Assembly (NCBI GenBank): GCA_963580455.1
Contig: OY756970.1
Span: forward strand, 8,370,001-8,434,000
Source of the DNA: Euonymus europaeus
Taxonomy: Eukaryota; Streptophyta; Magnoliopsida; Celastrales; Celastraceae
Reading direction: 5' to 3'
DNA: 64,000 bases
Shown here: piece after piece, positions 62,601 to 64,000 of the stretch
How positions within the stretch are numbered: the first letter of the stretch is position 1
Layout: each line of letters opens with the position of its first letter
Position numbers and translations under genes: made by a program
The notes under the pieces: generated by a model
Databases searched by the model: none
What the model was told of the DNA's origin: nothing
What the model saw: only the letters and a program-made list of their open reading frames with translations

Positions 62601-64000
62601 TGAGTTGAGCAACTTCGGACTATCAAAGTTGCTTGGTGTACACTTTTTATTGTTCTTCAATGTCAAATTTTACGAGTATAAGCTTCCTAGATTATTTCGA
62701 TGCCAAAACCCCAACTTTCGATGACAAATGGACAAAACCGTTTAGAGCTCCTCGATATAGTGAGTTGAGCAACTTCGGACTATCAAAGTTGCTCGGTGTA
62801 CAGTTTTTATTGTTCTTCTATGTCAAGTTTTATGAGTATAAACTTCCTAGATTATTTCGATGCCAAAATCCCAACTTTCTATGAAAAATGGACAAAATCG
62901 TTTAAAGCTCCTCCATAGAGTGAGTTGAGCAACTTCAGACTATCAAAGTTGCTGGGTGTACACTCTTTATTGTTCTTCTATATAAAATTTTAGAGTATAA
63001 GCTTCCTAGATTATTTCGATGCGAAAACACCAACTTTATATGACAAATGGAGAAAAACGTTAAAAGATCCTCCATAGAGATAGTTGAGGAACTTCGAATC
63101 ATCAAAGTTGCTCGGTGTACACTTTTTATTGTTCTTTTCTGTCAAATTTTACGAGTATATGCTTCCTGGATTATTTTGATGCCAAAACCCCAACTATCAA
63201 TGAGAAATGGACAAAACCGTTAAAAGCTACTTCATAGTGAGAGTTGAGCAATTCCGGACCATCAATGTTGCTCGGTGTACACTTTTTATTGTTCTTCTAT
63301 GTCAAATTTTACGAGTATAAGCTTCCCTAGATTATTTCGATGGCAAAACCCGAACTTTAAATGACAAATTGACAAAACCGTTTAAAGCTCCTCCGTAGAG
63401 TGAGTTGAGCAACTTCGGACTATCAAAGTTGCTCGGTGTACACTTTTTATTGTTCTTCTATGTCAAATTTTACGAGAATAAGCTTCCTAGATTATTTGGA
63501 TGCCAAAACCCCAACTTTTTTATGACAAATGGACAAAACCGTTTATAGCTCCTCCATAGAGTGAGTTGGGCAACTTCGGACTATCAAAGTTGCTCTGTGT
63601 ACACTTTTTATTATTCTTCTATGTCAAATTTAACGAGCATAAGCATCCAAGATTATTTTGATGCCAAAACCCCAACTTTATATGACAAATGGACAAAACT
63701 GTTTAAAGCTCCTCCGTAGATTGAGTTGAGCAACTTCAGACTATCAAAGTTGCTCGGTGTACACTTTTTATTGTTCTTCTATGTCAAAATTTACGTGTAT
63801 AAGCTTCCTAGATTATTTCGATGGCAAAACCCCAATTATCAATGACAAATGGACAAAACCGTTAAAAGCTACTTCATAGTGAGAGTTGAGCAATTCCGGA
63901 CCATCAAAGTTGCTCGGTGTACACTTTTTATTGTTCTTCTATGTCAAATTTCACGAGCATAAGCTTCTAGATTATTTCGATGCCAAAACCCCAACTTTCT

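Larger units (their letters stand above)
1..64000 (+). repeat. Satellite DNA array, ~160-bp monomer, head-to-tail, about 400 copies
   Basis: The motif GTTGAGCAACTTCGGACTAT returns every 160 bases (about 14, 174, and so on to the end), always on the same strand, and every line of the window can be matched to the monomer. Both window edges cut through a monomer, so the array is longer than 64 kb. Monomers carry, in order, a short inverted repeat, GTGTACAC, a T-rich run, AAATTTT, AAGCTT, TTTCGATGCCAAAACC, TATGACAAATGG and TTTAAA. Open reading frames never exceed about 83 codons, because stops recur in the monomer and 160 is not a multiple of three. A centromeric or pericentromeric role is inferred from size, purity and higher-order structure; nothing in the sequence proves it. 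A subtelomeric or knob-type heterochromatic satellite is the alternative. Confidence 0.97.
62181..64000 (+). repeat. Right-hand end of the window, consensus-like and mixed monomers
   Basis: Begins with close-to-consensus type A monomers, including the identical pair. It continues with a CATCTTCGG-like family (near 62,750-62,890), type C (63,060-63,180), type B (63,220-63,290) and TTTGGATGCC monomers, and leaves the window in a type A monomer. The succession from 62,880 resembles 45,280-45,800 and 56,800-57,330. No boundary with non-satellite DNA is reached. Confidence 0.8.

Noticed and set aside
1..64000. CRISPR-like array (regular repeats)
   Set aside because: There are no unique spacers. 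The entire 160-bp period is repeat, with graded similarity between copies, which is satellite structure.

Overview
The whole 64 kb window is one uninterrupted satellite DNA array. A head-to-tail monomer of about 160 bp, all in one orientation, runs from the first base to the last, giving roughly 400 copies. The array leaves the window on both sides. I found no gene, no RNA gene, no transposable element, no CRISPR array and no unique sequence. A hand count of the monomer at 62,440-62,599 gives 60 G+C in 160 bases (37.5 %). Monomer length, long uninterrupted tandem structure and gene emptiness point to a eukaryotic chromosome, most likely a centromeric or pericentromeric array. Many plant centromeric satellites fall in this size range. 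I do not recognise the monomer as a named family and do not assign a species.

Order within the monomer: a 9-bp inverted repeat (GAGCAACTT / AAGTTGCTC, 10-nt spacer), a GTGTACAC palindrome, a T-rich stretch, an AAATTTT tract, a HindIII site (AAGCTT), TTTCGATGCCAAAACC, a TATGACAAATGG segment and a TTTAAA palindrome. Three kinds of monomer recur. Type A is the consensus. Type B has GTTAAAAGCTACTTCATAG and CAATTCCGGACC. Type C has GATCCTCC, GTTGAGGAACTTCGAA and CTTTTCTGTC, and I see it only from about 23.9 kb onward.

Layout: 1-3.08 kb holds loosely ordered, divergent monomers. From 3.08 to 9.48 kb there are two near-identical 3,200-bp units (20 monomers), followed by a partial third copy and a 14-monomer deletion derivative. 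From 12 to 14.4 kb lies a mosaic. From 14.4 to 18.2 kb there are two near-identical 1,920-bp units (12 monomers), overlapped by 2,241-bp (14 monomers) and 4,325-bp (27 monomers) periodicities to about 26.6 kb. From about 22.6 kb the monomer population changes: TTTGGATGCC, TTATGACAAATGG and TTTATAGCTCC variants appear. Larger blocks are then copied at offsets of 4,005, 4,325, 7,529, 8,164, 9,763, 11,210, 11,526 and 11,691 bp, with younger local tandems of 1,599, 1,282, 960 and 1,281 bp.

No genes work together here. The content is a record of layered higher-order-repeat amplification. Offsets were read by matching diagnostic variants by eye; block edges are good to tens of bases, and no identity was computed by alignment.
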